DNA of 64,000 nt from the NCBI GenBank assembly GCA_963281255.1, contig OY725500.1, forward strand, positions 558,001 through 622,000, in the 5' to 3' direction. A program made the position numbers and the translations under genes. Positions 20,329 through 32,790 of the stretch are shown piece by piece. How positions within the stretch are numbered: position 1 is the stretch's first letter; each line of letters begins with the position of its first letter. This DNA is from Aphrocallistes beatrix. Its lineage: Eukaryota; Porifera; Hexactinellida; Sceptrulophora; Aphrocallistidae. The notes below the pieces were generated by a model. It was not told the origin of the DNA, ran no database searches, and was given only the letters and a program-made list of their open reading frames with translations.

Positions 20329-21201
20329 TTACATCAAATTCGTAATTGCTGCATAAGAAATTACAACTAAAATGAGAAAAGTGGTTTGGAATATCTTCAA
20401 GGTAAGAATTGATTGAAATCCAAATAACTTCAAATGAGTTAGGAGAAATGAAAAAGAGAGAAATAAACAATTGGACAGAGCATAGCCTATAGAGAATGCT
20501 CTGAGAGATAAATCCACATAATTCTCCCCGAAAATGCAAGATATTCCAAATATTGGCAAGGAAAAGCAGAAAGAAAGTGTGAAAAAGTTGCAAACAATTT
20601 CCAAGTTGGAAGGTGTGTATTCTGAATAGATAAAAGCGATAATTTTGAAGAATATCAATAATGAAACACTCTGGCACCCAAACAAGACTATTGACAAAAC
20701 ATGGTTTATATCAGCATTGATTTGTAGCAGCAAATACAGCACTGAAATGTAGCACATAACTAATACCATTATCATCATCAATTTAGTGAAGAAGAAGTAT
20801 TTTCTCTGACTAGTTAACAGAATCAGGAAAAGAACCATGGATTGCAATGCCTGGAGGAGGTAACAGTAGGAATGCTTGCAGACCGAAGTTGTAACGAGGC
20901 TAGATATTGAGTAGACCAGAAAACTAACGGACATAGCAATATAGTTGGACAATGGACACTGTGTTTTCGTGTAAGGTCTTAGCTTCTTTAGTGCAGTAAC
21001 AAAGCACATTCCAAAGAGATTTAGAGAAGTGAAAATGGTAATAATCTCATTTGGTGAGTAGTCAATGATGCTAGTTAGTAGGATACTCGAGTCAGCGATG
21101 AGGTAGCCGAGTGAAGTGATGAGGAACTGAACAAGGACAGGAAGTATGGCTAGAGGCAGCCCGAATAGAGAAGTGTTGGAATGCTGAGGTATAGGCACCA
21201 T
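20329..21201 (-). CDS. Orphan multipass membrane protein
   Basis: An uninterrupted frame of 290 residues from ATG (MVPIPQHSNTS). It holds about eight hydrophobic segments, including LPLAILPVLVQFLITSLGYLI, LLQALQSMVLFLILL, LMMIMVLVMCYISVLYLLL, VLSIVLFGCQSVSLLIFFKII, FSIGYALSNCLFLSFSFLL and FLILVVISYAAI. Loops are short. It contains no GPCR, transporter or channel motif that I recognise. It lies between two MITEs of the same family (19943 and 21243). A frame this long and this hydrophobic in AT-rich DNA is unlikely by chance, but codon use is more AT-rich than in the conserved genes. Confidence 0.55.
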   Translation of the reverse strand: MVPIPQHSNTSLFGLPLAILPVLVQFLITSLGYLIADSSILLTSIIDYSPNEIITIFTSLNLFGMCFVTALKKLRPYTKTQCPLSNYIAMSVSFLVYSISSLVTTSVCKHSYCYLLQALQSMVLFLILLTSQRKYFFFTKLMMIMVLVMCYISVLYLLLQINADINHVLSIVLFGCQSVSLLIFFKIIAFIYSEYTPSNLEIVCNFFTLSFCFSLPIFGISCIFGENYVDLSLRAFSIGYALSNCLFLSFSFLLTHLKLFGFQSILTLKIFQTTFLILVVISYAAITNLM

Positions 21202-21242
21202 AACTAATGAAAAAACTAACAACTAATTGCACCTTTTTAATA

Positions 21243-21432
21243 CAGTCGACTCCACTTAATAGAGTAACATCGGTCAGAGGACATTTTGCCCCGATTAAGC
21301 GGAGAACCCTATTAACCGAAAATATTTTGATTAGCTTCTATGTATGGTGAGAGCTATTTCGGTCCAACCAAAAGTGGCCCGATTAAGCGGTTGACCCGAT
21401 TAACCAGTGACCCTATTAAGCGGAGTCGACTG
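21243..21432. mobile_element. TA-flanked MITE, CAGTCGACTCCGCTTAATAGG family, copy 3
   Basis: Inverse ends CAGTCGACTCCACTTAATAG and CTATTAAGCGGAGTCGACTG lie between TA dinucleotides. It sits just upstream of the orphan membrane-protein gene. Confidence 0.85.
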
Positions 21433-21867
21433 TACTTATAAAGAAATCCAGCCTGAAATTTTCCTAACAATTATGTAAGGAACCTTTAATAAAGGATCTA
21501 GTTTATTCTGCGGACAGGAAGTGTTCACTAGTTCACATTAAAATTTAGAAATTAACCTAGAATTTTAGAAGAATTGCGGATATAGCATGAATCACATCAA
21601 TAAAAGTGTGCTATAAAAGGAATTTTTGCAATGACACGATACAGTACAGTATTAAGGAACTCTATGGACCAGAGATAAAATATTAAGGAACACGAGGTTC
21701 AAACTTGAGATACGTTCCTGATTAAAAACTCCTGTCTATTTTATAAATAAAGTATCCTAGCGGTATTACGGAATAAGTTTAATTTAAGTGAAATGTTGAT
21801 TGTAATAATTCATAAAATTGATTATGATTAACTTCACTAATTTCGGAAATAGAATCAGGCCTACATT

Positions 21868-22317
21868 TCAAAACACAAACTCCTGTTCTTCTTTCAGCTT
21901 CTGCACTTGCTGTGGAGTCATGGCCTTCGGGATAAGTCCGATATTCCTAGCTTTCTTAATTTCAACTCTTAGCTTAACCTGCATTTTTTTACAAATCCCA
22001 GTTTCATGCCGATCGTACAATCGTCCGATCGGAGAGATGAACTGACTGATGAGTAACACGTCCTTATAATTGAACTCGTCCAGACTCTGCCAGCATAGTT
22101 GACAACCAGGCCGCTTGAAAACATTTCCGTCTTCTTCATAAATTCCTGAGATGTGCTGCCTAACTAATTCCAATGGCTCTTCTGATTCGATTTTATCCCG
22201 ATGGAATATCTGTGGCATTCCTCTCTTTGTAAACTGAGTTCGCACCTGAGTCATTATGGACAGTGAGGTGCGAGATGGAAATCTCCGTATCGATCTGATT
22301 CCTGATAGTAAGGGCAT
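21868..22317 (-). CDS. MRPS18C: Mitochondrial ribosomal protein bS18m (MRPS18C type)
   Basis: Single-exon frame of 149 residues. The first about 35 residues are rich in Arg and Ser and lack acids (MPLLSGIRSIRRFPSRTS), as in a mitochondrial import signal. The core is the S18 fold: CQLC, FNYKDVLLISQFISP, GRLYDRHETGICKKMQ and IKKARNIGLIP, against human MRPS18C VQLLSQFVSP, YGRHITGLCGKKQ and IKRAQIMGFMP. It should be part of the small mitoribosomal subunit. I prefer MRPS18C to 18A or 18B because of the short length and the GRHxTGxC block. Confidence 0.9.
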   Translation of the reverse strand: MPLLSGIRSIRRFPSRTSLSIMTQVRTQFTKRGMPQIFHRDKIESEEPLELVRQHISGIYEEDGNVFKRPGCQLCWQSLDEFNYKDVLLISQFISPIGRLYDRHETGICKKMQVKLRVEIKKARNIGLIPKAMTPQQVQKLKEEQEFVF

Positions 22318-23201
22318 TTTCTAGCACCTTTCTACTGCTGATATTAATATAATCTCTAAGAAGAATTTGCCAGAGTCAAATTTAACATTTTTCGTTTTAA
22401 GATAGAATTATATGAAGAAATGTAAACCAATTAACACCAATTAAACCACTTTGTCTTCCAGAAGGAACGGAATATTTCCTTACAAAGAAGCTAATACTAA
22501 ATTACATTGCTTAATCGGGCCAAGATATGAACTGGATGTGTCTCAATTAATAATGCAGAGTCAACAGACTACTTAACCGTATCTAATGTACAAGCTGTAT
22601 TAGCCCTAGTTCGAACTAGTGCCAAACCACTAACATATCCTACATCTAGGACATTCCTAGTGGGAGAGGGGATCATGGTTCTATAGGAGTGAGGATGGAG
22701 TTGATATTCTAGAGCTCCACTCTGCCATTCCTAGCACGTAGTACAGAAAACTAACCGACATGAATAAATGGTCAGACAATGAAGTGTTTGTGTAGGTCTT
22801 GCCTTTGTTTTGATTACAAATCACAAGATAGTATATTATCTTAGCGGAACTAGAATTCGTAAAACTTTATTAAAATACCTAACGTTAGGTCTCTACCACA
22901 ACCAATCCATCGATTCAAGAACTGTTACTACAGAAGTTGAATCAAGACGTCCTAACTAAATTCCTGTGTATCATAAGTTTGGAAAATTGATTCTATAGTA
23001 TAAAGTTCATATAATGTCCACCAAAATGAAATTTATTTCCTAACAACAGCAACAACAACAACAACAACAACAACAACACAAAAGTATAGATTTATTTAAA
23101 ATTACATAAATAATAAAGGGCCACTGATCAATCATAAAAGACAGAGATAGTATAACTGAGAAAATGTAGCAGATGTACATCGAATTTCTACGAAATCAAG
23201 T
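22318..23201. other. Intergenic stretch with a decayed MITE and a (CAA)n run
   Basis: About 22440-22570 is a worn copy of the CAGTCAACTCCGCTTAATCGGG family (ACAAAGAAGCTAATACTAAAT and GCTTAATCGGG remain). A (CAA)n microsatellite lies at 23042-23079. No coding signal was seen. Confidence 0.55.
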
Positions 23202-26200
23202 TCAGTGGGGAGATTTGATTCTTACTGCGTCTGTGGGAATGTAAAATTCTCCCAGAATGTTTGGATCCAGGCTAGCCACTGCATTGTAATGTCTGTCGTC
23301 CTCTGCTGATATCGTGATGACCTTCTCTTGAGGGTAGTCCCCTTGTGGGTAGAAGGAAAGGTAGTCTTCCTTTCCGAATGAGGAAATGCGAGTGACTCGT
23401 ATTTGTACCCCCAGAGTATATCCAAGGAGAAACATCTCGATCTTAAGAGATAGAAAGAGGGAATTAACTGAAAAATCCTTTCAAATTCTAAGAAGCTAAA
23501 TAATGTTGGATTAATTATGTATTTTCCATTGGAAATACTATTTAAGACCCAAATTATTATATTGTAATAACGGAGGATAGTCCCTGAATAATTATCAAAT
23601 CAAAAAGCTAACAACAGTTTTAAGTAGAAAATACTAATAAAATGATGTATCGGTTTAGCTGAGTGTGTTACAATATCATTTCTACCGAGGTTAGCTTATT
23701 TCACTATAATGGTAATTACTTTACCTCAAGAGAGATGTAGTATTTCTGTGACAAGATAGATAATTAAAATCGTAGCATTATTAATGGTTTAGAAGTCTTA
23801 GCAAGCAATGCATGATCCATTATTACTAAAAACTCCCTGCTGATAACAGTTTTAACAGTTTGTAAGCCAAGTAGAAATGTATGCTTACATGCTGATTAAT
23901 TGAAAGTTTTAGCTTTTTTTGGAAAATGTCAAAAATAATTTATCCTAAATTTGTCTTATTATGTCTAAAATATTTTACTGACAACTGCAACATTAATCAA
24001 AAGTGGATAAACCCTGCACCAAACAAGAGTCAGTTTCGTTAAAAAAACATGTTTTTTTGATAAGTACTTTAGGTTTTCTATTAAGTCTGGTTGCAACTGA
24101 ACCTACGTGTTTATCAGTAGAAAGCCACATTATTTGAATAATTACCATAAACTCGACCACAGCAAGATGATATGGTAGGAGTTCTTAAAAAAACTAGTTT
24201 CAGTTCATGTTAGAAGGAACTTACCATTTCAAGTCCACCACCATCTCCAACATTATTCAAATGATTTAGTACAAAATCTTCCAGAGTCATACAATCTTCT
24301 CTGAGGAATAGAATGTCCATGAGTTCAGGTACAGGTTGACCGTTAGAGTATGATTCCCAATATTCTGCAGCCTGAATGAACATGTAGAATTTGAGTGCTT
24401 CCATTAGAGAGAAATCAAACATTTCGGGCTCTCTGTTAAGTTTGATATAAATATAAATCATCCTGTCTATCTGAGACATCGAACGAATTAAATTAACTTC
24501 GTACGCTAGAGTTCCTATACAGAGTTTCAGAGTTTCCAAAGGTTCTCCAAGTTTATGAAATTCTTTTTTGTTGGCAAAAGACCATTTGTTTAAGAAAGGA
24601 TATCTCTCAAACATCGGTGGAACGATCTAAATAGAAACAAAATTAAATAGATTTGGTATCTCAAATCTTCTACAAAAGTATTTATAGTTTGAGCTCGAAG
24701 TGTCGATGTCCACTAAACTATTCCTAAACCCACCAATATGTACGACATTATAGTCTCTCCATCAAATAATCCTGATATGTATAGGAGTTAAGCAAACTCA
24801 CCAACTGAGCTGAAAGAGGATCCCTGATCCCAGCGAGTAAAGGACAGTCACTGATATTCTTCACACAAAATGTTTGAAAGAGAGTAGATCTCACAGCGCA
24901 GTAGTTATCTCCTCGGATTGATAGTAAGTGTGAGTAGCCGAGTGTAGACAAGTTGTTGTAGCCCTACAACAGACATAGTTTAAATACTATAAGCAGGAAT
25001 GAGATTTGAAATCTATCAAATTAACTGAGACTGTTAAAACCTACAATTTAGAATGCAACTCACATTCCTAACTCTCTGTGCATTCTCAGTGAATCCATGC
25101 CACTCCTTCTCACAATACTCCTTGAACGTTACAGGAGCACCAACACTCCTTGGTATCTTGGTCGGGGCTATAGCTATGGGAACTTCTACATGCACATACT
25201 CTTCATCACGAGGAATAGCTTCATCTAACTTTGCATGAGTGGGGGAAATACTCTCGTTCCCAGGCACAATAGTTGTGTTTAAATAGTCAGATTGGAATCC
25301 TGGATCTGGAGCCTTATAAAAGGGGGGATCTTGTTGCTGAATTCTCTTATAATCTGGAATAGAATCTCCTTCATTCAGAGGAACTGCATCGTTGATATCT
25401 TCCCCTATCGACGGAAACCCATCCACTCCTGCAGTATTCAATTGTTCGGTTTTCAGATCAGCTCCATTCTGTTTCAACACAATGCTGTCATGGTTACTCA
25501 TCGGTTGAGCCACTATATTCTCTTTAGGTAACATCACAGAATCTGCACGTATCACTTCCTGCAGGAATACGTAAGTTTATATGCAGCATAGAATTAAACA
25601 TATTTCACATGAACAACATACAAATACTAGAGTCAATATGTCTGTGTGACCTCATTAGCTCATGCTACCTAATCCACGTGGTTCATTTGGGAAATTTAAA
25701 CTCGTAGTATATTATAATCAACACACGTATTATCATTCATTATGATGGATGAATAAATTCATACAACAACTCAAAATGAAATATTTTGGTGCTCATAATG
25801 AGTTAATCAATTTCTAATATTACAGTGGAGATGAGGTAAACGAGCAAAGTTTGTTGATTTGCAATTTGATTCTTACGCTATACAATACGAATCTTTCTAG
25901 CCAAAACAGAGTTGTGTACGAGTTTTACACTGAGTGATGTTCTAGCACAAAACTTGTCAATACATCAGTGTATAATTTTAGACTTTGTAGTTCCCAATTA
26001 AACTTACTGGTAGAGGAGAAGATCTAGGGGTGAGCTCTTGGTCATAAAGTTCTTTGGAATCTTCATTCTTGAAATCTTTCTCCATAAGAGAGAGAGACCT
26101 AGTCATGGACACTTCCTGGGTGTCAATAGACATAAAATCTGAAGGAGGAAAGTCTTTTTGGTGATCAGATGATAAAGAATTAGGTTTCTGTTCAGATTCA

Positions 26201-29200
26201 GCAGATACAGGGTTGAGAGAGAGGTACCTCGGAGATACGGGAGAATTCATGGACTTAAAATCCGATATCGGATCACAAGACTTAAATTCTGAATTAGGAC
26301 TGGGATTATCATTTGGTTGTAATTTAGGAGATGAAACTCTTTGGTTCATCAAATCGGGGGGAAGCCGTTCGAGAGGATCGACATGCGCGAGGTGAGGAAA
26401 TTGAGCAGATTTCTCAGTGGAAGATGTGAAGGAATCTTGGTTTGATAGCATACTAGGACCACTCCCAGTGGATATCATACTAGGACCACTCCCAGTGGAT
26501 TGCATACTTGTGCTATTTGGAATGCTGGGCTTTTCTTGTATAGTCGTGAAGTAACTATAATTAACTTGAGAGGGATAAAAGGAAGCTATTTCACCAGTGA
26601 TAGAATTGACGAGATAATCCTTCTTCCTTTCTTCTTCAACATTGGGAAGGGGAGTGAGAACATCTGGATTGGTCGTGATATGCATGGACTTAGGATCATC
26701 ATCAACAAGAGGAAGAGAAAGAGGAAGGATTCTATCAGGATTTTTGGATGTTCCATTTTTGGGGATGACGTCAGGAATTTGTGTTGTAGGTTCATTACTA
26801 GGAATATTTTTGGGAGAACTTACTTCCGGAGGTTTATTCTGTTCTCCTAGTGACCGAGGATCAGTTTGTACAGAATTGGGTTCTTCTGGTAACTGTATAT
26901 CTCTTGATCGATCTGGATAACCTGTAACATTCTCTAACTGAGTGTGTTCTGTCCCGGGGTACCTCTCTTTAATCTCCTCACTCAACGGGGTGGCAAGCTT
27001 CTCAGAATATTCAGAGTATTCAGTCGGAACAGGACTCTTTCGATGTGTGTTATGTTTCATTCCTGCATCTGGTCCCAGCTGATAGAGATAGTGTTTCTTG
27101 CCGCCATCTGAGTCAGTTTCAGACATTGCCACGATTCCTTTCGGAGGCAAACTGAATTCACTCGCTAGATAGAATAACATAATAAACTCGGAGGAATAAA
27201 GATATGGAGAATCACACTAGCGACCTATTAATAGTATTCTATGTCAGAGCGAAATTTCAAGGAACACAATTGTTAGTGTGAAACCTGTGTCGAATAAGAA
27301 TTGAATGTTCCTTGTGACATGTGTCATCTCATGTTCTAGTTTACAGATGGATTCACCCTTATCTTCACTTAAGTCAGGAAATAAACAGATTTCTATTCAC
27401 TATACAACTTACAGTCCATGCTAAGGAGAGAAGTGCGTGGTTGATTCACGGGTACTTCAGCTGTAGACGCAATAGTCTTGTTCTCTTCATTCACCATGCT
27501 AAGGCTCGAAGTCAATTCCTGATCTAAATGTGGTTTCTTCGAAATTGAAACACTTCCCATTTCTTCAACTGATTCTGGCGATTTCGAATTTCTTTGTTGA
27601 CTGAGTCTCTTCTTTGAACTCAAACTCGAATTCAAAGAACTATTTTCGCTTCCGATCCCTTCATTGGAAGTTAAACTCGAAGTCACTTTAATGTGTAAAC
27701 ATTTCTCTTCCATCTGATCCATACTGATAGGTTTAGCAATCACAAAGCTGTTATCTTCATTCTTGATGAATGTGGAATGTCCGCTTTCATACGAAACTTC
27801 CATCTTAGACTCCTAAATATTATACACACAAATGATACGTGAGCAAAAATAAAAGTACAATTATTGATGCATACGTAGGATATTCAAACTAGTTTACCTA
27901 CGAACTATTCTCCCCAAAACGCTGGAAATTAATCAATAAAATAAAACTTTCTTATTAACTTCGCTCAATCTCAATCTTGAGATTATATTTGAGTTTACTT
28001 ACAGGAGGAGGTGTAGGCATTCTCGGTTTCAGGACAGGAGGTGGTGGAATGTAATGGATATGCTTCTTCATGTTAGGAGCAGTGTTGTAGCGTTGAGTTG
28101 GAACAGAAGAGAATTCAGGTTGTGGGGCTCTTTCAATTATGTCAGTATTAGTCCGTCTAAACTGCTACAAGGAAGTAACACAGTTATAATGCTGTTCCTT
28201 CTGTCACATCTGATTGGTTGTACTGGCATATTATTAGTAAAGTTTATATGCATAGTAACTGCACTATACTAGATGCAGTAGCTTGAAGATCTAACTGAGT
28301 GAATGTAGAAATGAGAGAACTTACTTCAGTTTCCAAGTCTATTAGAACAGGAGGTTCTGATCGGTTGCTAGCTCCCTAGATAGAGATTTATTGATAAATG
28401 GGATTATAAGAATTAGAGTAGAACATCTTGAAGCAATGATAGGAGTGGAAATATCTTAAACTCCACATACTTTTGAGAGCAAGAAGGTAAAGAAGAGCAA
28501 TGTATTACAACTTACAGACAGGAGATTAGAAGATATCATACCAGCTGTTGATTTTTCTTCAGGAGACTCCATAGACATGCCTTTCCGTATAAGAGGCTAA
28601 TTACAATATAGGACAGTATCAACAGTAAACTGAGCTTAGTGAAGACATCACTTTTAAGACTGTGATGTTTCAGAAATGTTTGAAATAGAAAAACTCAATT
28701 GTAATATCAGTGGAATGAATACTAATTTACGATACATATTATTCTTTGAATTATTTTACCTTCCTATCTGCTTCATGACTTTTATTCTGTACAAAAGATC
28801 TCGGTTTAGGATTAGGCTTTGGACTGTCATTTCGCTATAAACAAATCCATCAGATAATAACTCACTGACTCTAATACTCAATACAAACAAGTAACTAGAA
28901 GGAACTTACAGAAAAATGTCTTGGAGAGACAACAGGAACATGAGGTTCAATTTCTCTATTATTATGTTGAGGAATAGCTAAACAAAGAAAAAATATATTC
29001 ACTCGTGAGGTCTTAGGAAATGCTGTATAGGAACAATATTCTATTATTTAATGTATGACATTCCTCAACAAAATCAAAAGTTCATTCGGGTTGACTGTTT
29101 ACTAGCTTATCCATCCTGGAATGCTCAAGGAAACGGTTTTGAACGCTAGTCGTAGTACACTGGAGATGAACATTGATTGAATATTTCGTGGTTGAACTAA

Positions 29201-29977
29201 CCAAGATGCTCGAGTTGTTGCTTATTACAAGAATTTGGTGCAATAACCACTAAACCACCAAATTTGTCAAATATTGTTGTAATCCCAAGAATAAATTAAT
29301 ACAATTCCTCCAATGGAAATCAGGCTAGTTGTGTATTATAAATGTGTGTGATAAAATGACAAAAAATAAAACTCACCAAGTGGATGCTGATTCTGCTCAA
29401 CATCTATTGTAACAGGAGTACCTGTAGTGTAACTAAAGAACGAAAATATGAATAACAGTCCTATGAAAATCAATATTCTACATTCATTGGACTCACCTTC
29501 TCTGTTCTCCCTGTAAATAAGAATAAGATTTAAGCATTGTTAATTCAAAAGTATATTGAAGAAATTATTATATTTAATTACTAACTACAGTTATTTGTTG
29601 TTTATATATATAATTTTGTTGACTGACTCATCAGCTAGTTGGCTAGCATCCTTGTAGTGAAAACAATACGTATTTAGAGAAAGTACTTCTAAGTAAACAT
29701 TATACTCACAATTAGCCATTGTGTAGAAGCATGATCCAGTGCTTTCTACCAATTATAGTTGTATGAATATAAGTAACAGTAAAATCCAGGCATTGGTGTA
29801 AATATAAATTTTAGTTCCAGTTAAATGCATTTATTGCTAACTCACCAAGTGACGTCTAGCAGCTTTGCCATTTTTCTTTCCTCCTTTACGGCCAAAACGC
29901 AAACGAGGTAAACGAAGTCGAGGTAAACGAGGTAAAGGTACACAGCCAAGAATAATAGTTTTTCCTTTTTCGCTCAT
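23202..29977 (-). CDS. OTULIN: OTULIN-like linear-ubiquitin deubiquitinase with long disordered N-terminus
   Basis: Fifteen exons can be joined with closing phases and GT-AG borders: 29977-29846, 29745-29710, 29510-29497, 29432-29377, 28977-28910, 28834-28760, 28596-28516, 28375-28325, 28164-28003, 27812-27413, 27164-26008, 25558-25064, 24963-24802, 24626-24225, 23435-23202, giving about 1174 residues. The last about 290 residues are OTULIN: CEKEWHGFTENA, the catalytic block IRGDNYCAVRSTLFQ (Cys near 931), FSLMEALKFYM, LNNVGDGGGLEM, MFLLGYTLGVQIRV, and ISAEDDRHYNA with the catalytic His near 1146 and the Asn. In known OTULIN this triad cleaves Met1-linked ubiquitin and restrains inflammatory signalling and cell death. 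Residues 1-880 are low-complexity, rich in Ser, Pro and Thr, with a basic start (MSEKGKTIILG, KKNGKAARRH) and a proline run (PPPPVLKPRMPTPPP). Human OTULIN has 352 residues and no such extension. An independent upstream gene joined by mistake is possible for the first exons. Confidence 0.82.
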
Positions 29978-30548
29978 ATTACAATAAATCGCTAGAGTAT
30001 CTTGTGGATAAGTGTGCAATCAAATGGAATATAATATACTGAGAACAATATGCATATAATATGGCTTTACACTGGAGTAAGTAAGATATTTTCAGTGTGT
30101 AGGATATTTTAAATTTTGTGGTGTTATATTCCTAGCCTATAATGACTCCACGTCCGAGATAACAAACCTAATGATTGATCAGTGGTTGAGAAAATATCGG
30201 ATTGCCTACCTTGTCGGACTAACCAATAGTTCCGAATCCATTAGGCTGATCTACCACTGCCTATTTTGCTTTAGAGCTGATGCATTAAAATAAACTATAG
30301 TTGAACAAATATATTGATGCACGTCTTACGTGTATAAAGTTGTTCATGTGCGTACGCGTGTAAATGGATACATAAGAATCGAAAGCAGAGAATGAATTGA
30401 GCGTTGGAGATAAAAGTTGATGTGACAAATACATTCATAAAACTATCCAAAAAGTTAAAACATCTAACGGCAAAATATTTTTGGTTACCAAGGGGTTTTA
30501 ATCTATCCAAAAGAGTTGAAATATTTGTACTTTACTAAAACACTTACC

Positions 30549-30739
30549 TTAAAAAAATTCTTGATAAAATTAAATTCGATGAGAGCAGAGATAGATATTA
30601 AAGACGCCACAAAAACGAAAGGTGAGATTAATATTTCGATGAACTTGTACATAAGATACGTGTATGCGAATATATTGATGACAGAAACAAAAGCTGATAA
30701 GTGAAGTTGAAAATGGAAAGGGTTTGATTTGAGAAACAT
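30549..30739 (-). CDS. Possible first exon: two-helix membrane segment
   Basis: The ATG-started frame MFLKSNPFHFQLHLSA continues through two hydrophobic segments (VSVINIFAYTYLMY and SPFVFVASLISISALI) and ends NFFK at a good GTAAGT donor, in phase 0. It resembles the exon at 37323-37138 in length, layout and several residues. The next exon is unclear: one option is the phase-0 exon at 29745 of the OTULIN-like gene, which would make this an alternative first exon. Weak evidence. Confidence 0.3.
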
Positions 30740-31343
30740 AGTTATGGTTGATTTATATTGAGAACGCTGGGAAAATGTAACAGTTGACTTGCTGTTCTTA
30801 TTATAGTAGCAGTGAGTTCATGGTTCATACACAAACATACGCAATTATAGAGCTAAATTTGGGATATTATATAAATTCCTAATCATTTAAGAAGTAACTA
30901 AGCATGAATGTTATTCAATTTTCTGTCACTTGATCTATAAAAAGTACAAGACATGTACATGGCAACCATGAGATTCAAAAGTTATGTCTGATTATTGCTG
31001 GCTATTATCTGCCATTAATTACGATGTGAAATTGGCTTCTCGATATTATGTAATATAGCTATAAGTTTTTATTGTAGTAAATGAAATATGAACTATGTTT
31101 TAATGCTCAATCGAGTGTCTGGAAATAAAGGAATCACATCGTTCTCAAGTATATATAGTAATGGCGAGCTTACAGCAAAAAACATACGGTTGATATATTA
31201 CTTGGAATGTAAAGTGCCCGGGTGAAAGAGAAGAATTATCCATACAATAAATTCTTGATTGTTATATAATTTAAGGTTGCATGGTATCATTATTATCAAG
31301 TAAAGGCTACATCAACTCTTTAGTAAGATTCTCCTCGGACATA

Positions 31344-31527
31344 CAGTCAGGGTTGCTTATATTGTGAACCACCAGGGGACCAAAAATCTGTTCATAATAG
31401 AGATACTTCATATTAAGCGAACTTGATTCAATACAAATCCAACCAAAAATGAAATTGTGACTATGAGGTTAGTTCATAATAAACGAATGCTCATATTAAG
31501 CGGATTCATAATAAGCGACCCAGACTG
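31344..31527. mobile_element. TA-flanked MITE, CAGTCAGGGTTGCTTA family, copy 1
   Basis: It starts CAGTCAGGGTTGCTTATATT and ends ATAATAAGCGACCCAGACTG. The interior CATATTAAGCGAACTTGATTC is inverse-shared with the copy at 42886-43055. TA flanks the left end. Probably pogo/Tigger-derived. Confidence 0.8.
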
Positions 31528-31959
31528 AGTTCAGTAAGTTGAAAAAATATGACTAATCACGTTGTCAACACTGATAATGCAATTATAGTGATTAGGTTAG
31601 AAGTAGAGACTATTGTGTGTGGGAGTATTGTGTGACTGATTTGGTTTAAGAATATGATATAGTATATTTGTATGGTTCAGTCTAAGAACCTGTACTGATG
31701 ATCTCACACATGATGATAGAGTGGTGGTTCGTATCTGGAAGTCATGATTACATGTGTGGAAATACTAACCCATGCTAAGGTCAGTGTTTCCCTCAGGATT
31801 ATTGGAAAGCCTTTTAACAACAAAATCACGTTATTCGACAAGCTAAGCGTGCTAAATAGCGCGCTCGGCAGGAAACACTGAAATTGCTAACCCAAGTGTA
31901 ACTATGAGCCAAAACCAAGTAACTTTGTACATTTTGGATACATACATATTCATACATAC

Positions 31960-32110
31960 CACTGAGCCATGTTAAAAGCGGGACGCAGCGTTGAATTCGT
32001 GGGAAATGGCGGAGGTAATAGAAATGTATTAGACATGGAATCCATAAAACGGGACACGTGAAAATTAGCTCAATAGAAGTGTGAAAAAGCGGGATATCCC
32101 ACCCAAAAAC
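31960..32110. mobile_element. MITE of the AAAAGCGGGACGC family
   Basis: GAGCCATGTTAAAAGCGGGAC, AATAGAAATGTATTAGACATG and AAAATTAGCTCAATAGAAGTG mark this family. Other copies lie near 42010-42165, 51598-51890, 53513-53662, 58857-59070 and 60010-60384. Intact copies end in an ACATGCCAACT-like inverse repeat. Confidence 0.7.
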
Positions 32111-32332
32111 GATAATCTATCGTATTCTCTGGTGTCAAGACAGTTAGTTTATCTGTGTTTTGTAAAGATCATTATTAAACCAAGAATTCGTATTAACCGC
32201 AGTTATTTGTCTAACTTTTAAGTACAGATCTAAAGCGTACTACTTATCTGGAATTACGTTTCTAATCCGTGTTCGTAACGCGAGTATCTGTACATACATG
32301 TCAAACAGGAAATTATATCCTTTATAAATTAC

Positions 32333-32466
32333 CTGTTTATTTATAAGATTCTTCTTCTTTCTTTTTCCCAAACAGAAGATACAACCCAGTACTATGATGA
32401 TTATTGCAAGAATGATTACAAATGCTAGAAGACCTCCCATCACGGAAATGATGACTATGTCTGTAT
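32333..32466 (-). CDS. Transmembrane exon of an unidentified membrane protein
   Basis: Between a CTCTAG acceptor and a GTAATT donor this exon reads TDIVIISVMGGLLAF, a 27-residue hydrophobic helix with a GGLL start, then a stop-transfer GKRKKKN. That is the usual look of a type I receptor membrane exon. It joins in phase to the small exon at 33976-33943. The downstream exon is not known; the exon ends in phase 0, as the OTULIN-like exon at 29745 would require. No family identified. Confidence 0.4.
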
Positions 32467-32572
32467 CTAGAGATTAATGATATAGTTTATAAATAAAATG
32501 CAGCTAAATTCCTATAAACATTTTAGTAACTTGTTGGACATAGATAGAAGTCATGGAGTAATACAGAGCAAC

Positions 32573-32790
32573 TGCTGGTATGGTTGATTGGACCACCTTT
32601 GACTAATTTGATCCCAAAGGACCATCTCGTACGGTTAGACTGGTTTCAACCGGACCACTCCGAATCCGGTTGATACTGCCCTACAACACTATAACACTGC
32701 CGGCACCACGGTTTTAGGAGTGGTCCGGTTCGGACATTCGGGGCTACTATTGAAAAGTGGTCCGATTAAAACCGGACCAACCGGACCTGT
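32573..32790. repeat. Fragments of the GGTCCGGTTGAAACC repeat family
   Basis: Two pieces share the blocks GACTGGTTTCAACCGGACCA and GTGGTCCGGTT with repeats at 43550-43670 and 50636-50765. The complete copy at 50636 has CAGGGCCGTAGCCACC ends, so the family is probably a hAT-type MITE. Confidence 0.6.

Larger units (their letters stand above)
29978..32332. other. AT-rich stretch with two MITEs and one possible exon
   Basis: The only coding candidate is the exon at 30549-30739. MITEs at 31344-31527 and about 31960-32110 are listed separately. The frame at 30295-30510 has an acceptor-like upstream end but no consistent phase with its neighbours, so I do not call it. Confidence 0.45.

Noticed and set aside
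26500-26920. Plus-strand frames across exon 27164-26008 of the OTULIN-like gene
   Set aside because: Antisense shadows of a low-complexity coding exon.
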